Shown piece after piece: positions 63,264-64,000 of a DNA stretch of 64,000 nucleotides (position 1 is the stretch's first letter; each line of letters starts with the position of its first letter). Source of the stretch: Rhodoferax sp. OV413 (lineage in GTDB: Bacteria > Pseudomonadota > Gammaproteobacteria > Pseudomonadales > Pseudohongiellaceae); contig CALQJO020000001.1 of assembly GCA_943330915.2 (NCBI GenBank), positions 48,418 through 112,417 on the forward strand, written 5' to 3'. The position numbers and the translations under genes are program-made. The notes under the pieces are model-generated. The model worked only from the letters and a program-made list of their open reading frames with translations, was not told where the DNA came from and ran no database searches.

Positions 63264-64000
63264 TCAAATAATCCTCATGCCTGGTTTTGCCCCCTGATCA
63301 GGGCTCAACAGCCAGATATCTTTGCCCCCGGGCCCTGCCGCCAGAACCATGCCCTCAGACATCCCGAATTTCATTTTGCGCGGTTTCAGGTTGGCGACCA
63401 TCACTGTTAAACGACCTTTGAGTTCTTCTGGTTGATAGGCTGACCGGATACCCGAAAAAACATTGCGCCGCACCGGCTGCCCTTGGGCATCAGCACCCAG
63501 ATCCAGAGTCAGTTGCAACAACTTGTCAGCGCCCTCTACAAAGGCAGCTTCAACAATCAAGGCAACTCTGAGATCCAACTTTGCGAAGTCCGTATAATCG
63601 ATTTCGTCAATGACCGGCTCGTTGACCAGCGGTGATTCGATGACGGGGATTGATGGCTCTGCCGCGGTTTTCTGGTTGTTTTTCTCAACATCGGCAGCGG
63701 CCTCTGCCAACATGGCGTCCACAGACGCTTGTTCGATACGTGTCATCAATGCCTCAAAATGATTGATCTTGTGGGACAGCAAAACTTCGCTGGCACAATT
63801 CCAGCGGAGCGCCGGGACATTCAGGAATTTTTCTGCTTTGACAGCCATGGCAGGCAATACGGGTTTCAGATAGGTCATCAGCAAGCGGAACAAATTAATG
63901 CCCGTTGTACAGATCGCCTGAACCTGTGGGTCGTGGGGATTCTGTTTCGCCAGCGTCCAGGGTGCTTGCTCGGCAATGTACTGATTGGCTTTGTCGGCCA
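63264..64000 (-). CDS. metG: Methionyl-tRNA synthetase, C-terminal part (5' end outside window)
   Basis: The frame continues to the window edge ([40 protein letters not shown]...) and has the C-terminal tRNA-binding domain ([31 protein letters not shown]...[11 protein letters not shown]). Confidence 0.95.
   Translation of the reverse strand, partial: ADKANQYIAEQAPWTLAKQNPHDPQVQAICTTGINLFRLLMTYLKPVLPAMAVKAEKFLNVPALRWNCASEVLLSHKINHFEALMTRIEQASVDAMLAEAAADVEKNNQKTAAEPSIPVIESPLVNEPVIDEIDYTDFAKLDLRVALIVEAAFVEGADKLLQLTLDLGADAQGQPVRRNVFSGIRSAYQPEELKGRLTVMVANLKPRKMKFGMSEGMVLAAGPGGKDIWLLSPDQGAKPGMRII

Overview
This is a chromosomal window from a gammaproteobacterium. Many neighbourhoods match Pseudomonas-type synteny, recalled from knowledge and not searched. 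It is almost entirely core genome. I see no convincing mobile element, prophage, CRISPR array or complete novel defence system.

Main blocks, left to right: (1) degQ/mucD-like protease, rseA, rpoE, and divergent nadB; (2) ygfX-like, sdhE, ygfZ; (3) M48 protease with LemA; (4) selO, thiolase, and two DUF6644-like membrane proteins; (5) tRNA-Pro and a large TonB receptor; (6) merR, ihfA, pheT, pheS, rplT, rpmI, infC, thrS; (7) tRNA-Val, uvrB, tRNA-Asn, cyclophilin; (8) WbpM/WbpL-like pair, comEA, pyrF, lapA, ihfB, rpsA, cmk, tyrA-(aroA-like), pheA, gyrA; (9) mtaD, ubiG, mupP, yciK, then a decayed GAF/GGDEF gene; (10) rluB, scpB, scpA, trpS, yciO, yciI; (11) cyclophilin, xthA, a 33-aa small ORF, moaB, moaA; (12) a complete ccmABCDEFGHI cluster; (13) dcd, a PDZ serine protease, and the 3' end of metG.

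Observations most worth a second look: (a) a TyrA-AroA fusion whose EPSP-synthase half appears internally deleted and stripped of catalytic motifs but stays in frame, beside a PheA that lacks its chorismate mutase domain; (b) infC apparently starting at CTG; (c) an rseB-less sigma-E operon with two sigma-E-like promoters and a terminator before the protease gene; (d) a 33-aa hydrophobic small ORF with a strong SD and upstream GTTAC repeats; (e) crossing alternative hairpins downstream of ihfB; (f) a dyad exactly filling the tRNA-Asn promoter spacer; (g) a decayed GGDEF gene. All family calls rest on reading the translated sequence; no database search was run.
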